The notes below the pieces were generated by a model. It had not been told where the DNA came from. It was given only the letters and a program-made list of their open reading frames with translations, and searched no databases. Source: Corynebacterium sp. HMSC074A01 (GTDB lineage: Bacteria; Actinomycetota; Actinomycetes; Mycobacteriales; Mycobacteriaceae). From it: a stretch of DNA of 64,000 bases. This document shows, in pieces, positions 63,987 to 64,000 of the stretch; the first letter of the stretch is position 1; every line of letters starts with the position of its first letter. The translations under genes were made by a program, and so were the position numbers. The DNA is taken from positions 104,205 to 168,204 of the forward strand of contig NZ_KV825618.1 in assembly GCF_001831515.1 (NCBI RefSeq), in the 5' to 3' direction.

Positions 63987-64000
63987 CGAAAAACAGCGCC

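Overview
This 64 kb window is chromosomal DNA from a high-GC actinobacterium, almost certainly a Corynebacterium. Evidence is the dense GC-rich coding, a Corynebacterium-type zinc regulator pair (ArsR-type gene overlapping zur), the treS-maltokinase pair, an aecD/brnQ neighbourhood, a short protein ending Cys-Cys beside carbon starvation gene cstA, and many leaderless genes with a TANNNT -10 box about 6-9 nt before the start codon. I see no tRNA, rRNA, IS element, prophage or CRISPR array, and no gene-free stretch over 300 bases.

Layout. 1-5 kb: comEA (cut by the window edge), comEC, holA, an ankyrin protein, a LysE exporter and a secreted esterase. 5-8 kb: rpsT with a structured leader and terminator, an orphan PemK/MazF-like toxin and lepA. 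8-11.8 kb: two overlapping CPBP intramembrane protease genes, one fused in frame to a sugar mutarotase domain, then a peptidase and a 45-codon gene. 11.8-20.4 kb: a tight eight-gene minus-strand run (brnQ, flavin monooxygenase, GntR regulator, peptide-type ABC importer, ribokinase). 20.6-26.5 kb: maltokinase, treS, aecD and an ABC exporter. 26.5-36 kb: lipoprotein, idi, carboxylesterase, M3 peptidase, two tiny membrane proteins, malQ, a long-chain acyl-CoA ligase and an unknown protein.

36-52 kb: a conserved RNA/protein-quality block (hemW, hrcA, dnaJ, rsmE, phoH, ybeY, corC ... era, recO, uppS). It is split by about 6.4 kb of accessory genes: tandem pyridoxal kinases, formamidase with an FmdB zinc ribbon, a PF09818-type ABC ATPase and an HNH endonuclease. 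52-59 kb: the zinc regulators, divergent glyS, two small related unknown proteins, a 54-codon gene, a TPM-domain coiled-coil membrane protein and dgt. 59-64 kb: an operon of cstA, a CC-terminal small protein and an ArsA/Get3-like ATPase, then two envelope proteins, the last with an excalibur domain.

The points I would look at first are: an interspersed 11-mer (GCTTATCGACG, family GCTTNYCGACG) repeated far beyond chance in genes and spacers; the cstA/CC-protein/ArsA-like operon; the protease-mutarotase fusion; and the multi-stem leader of rpsT. All identifications come from reading motifs, not from searches; start sites are my choices.
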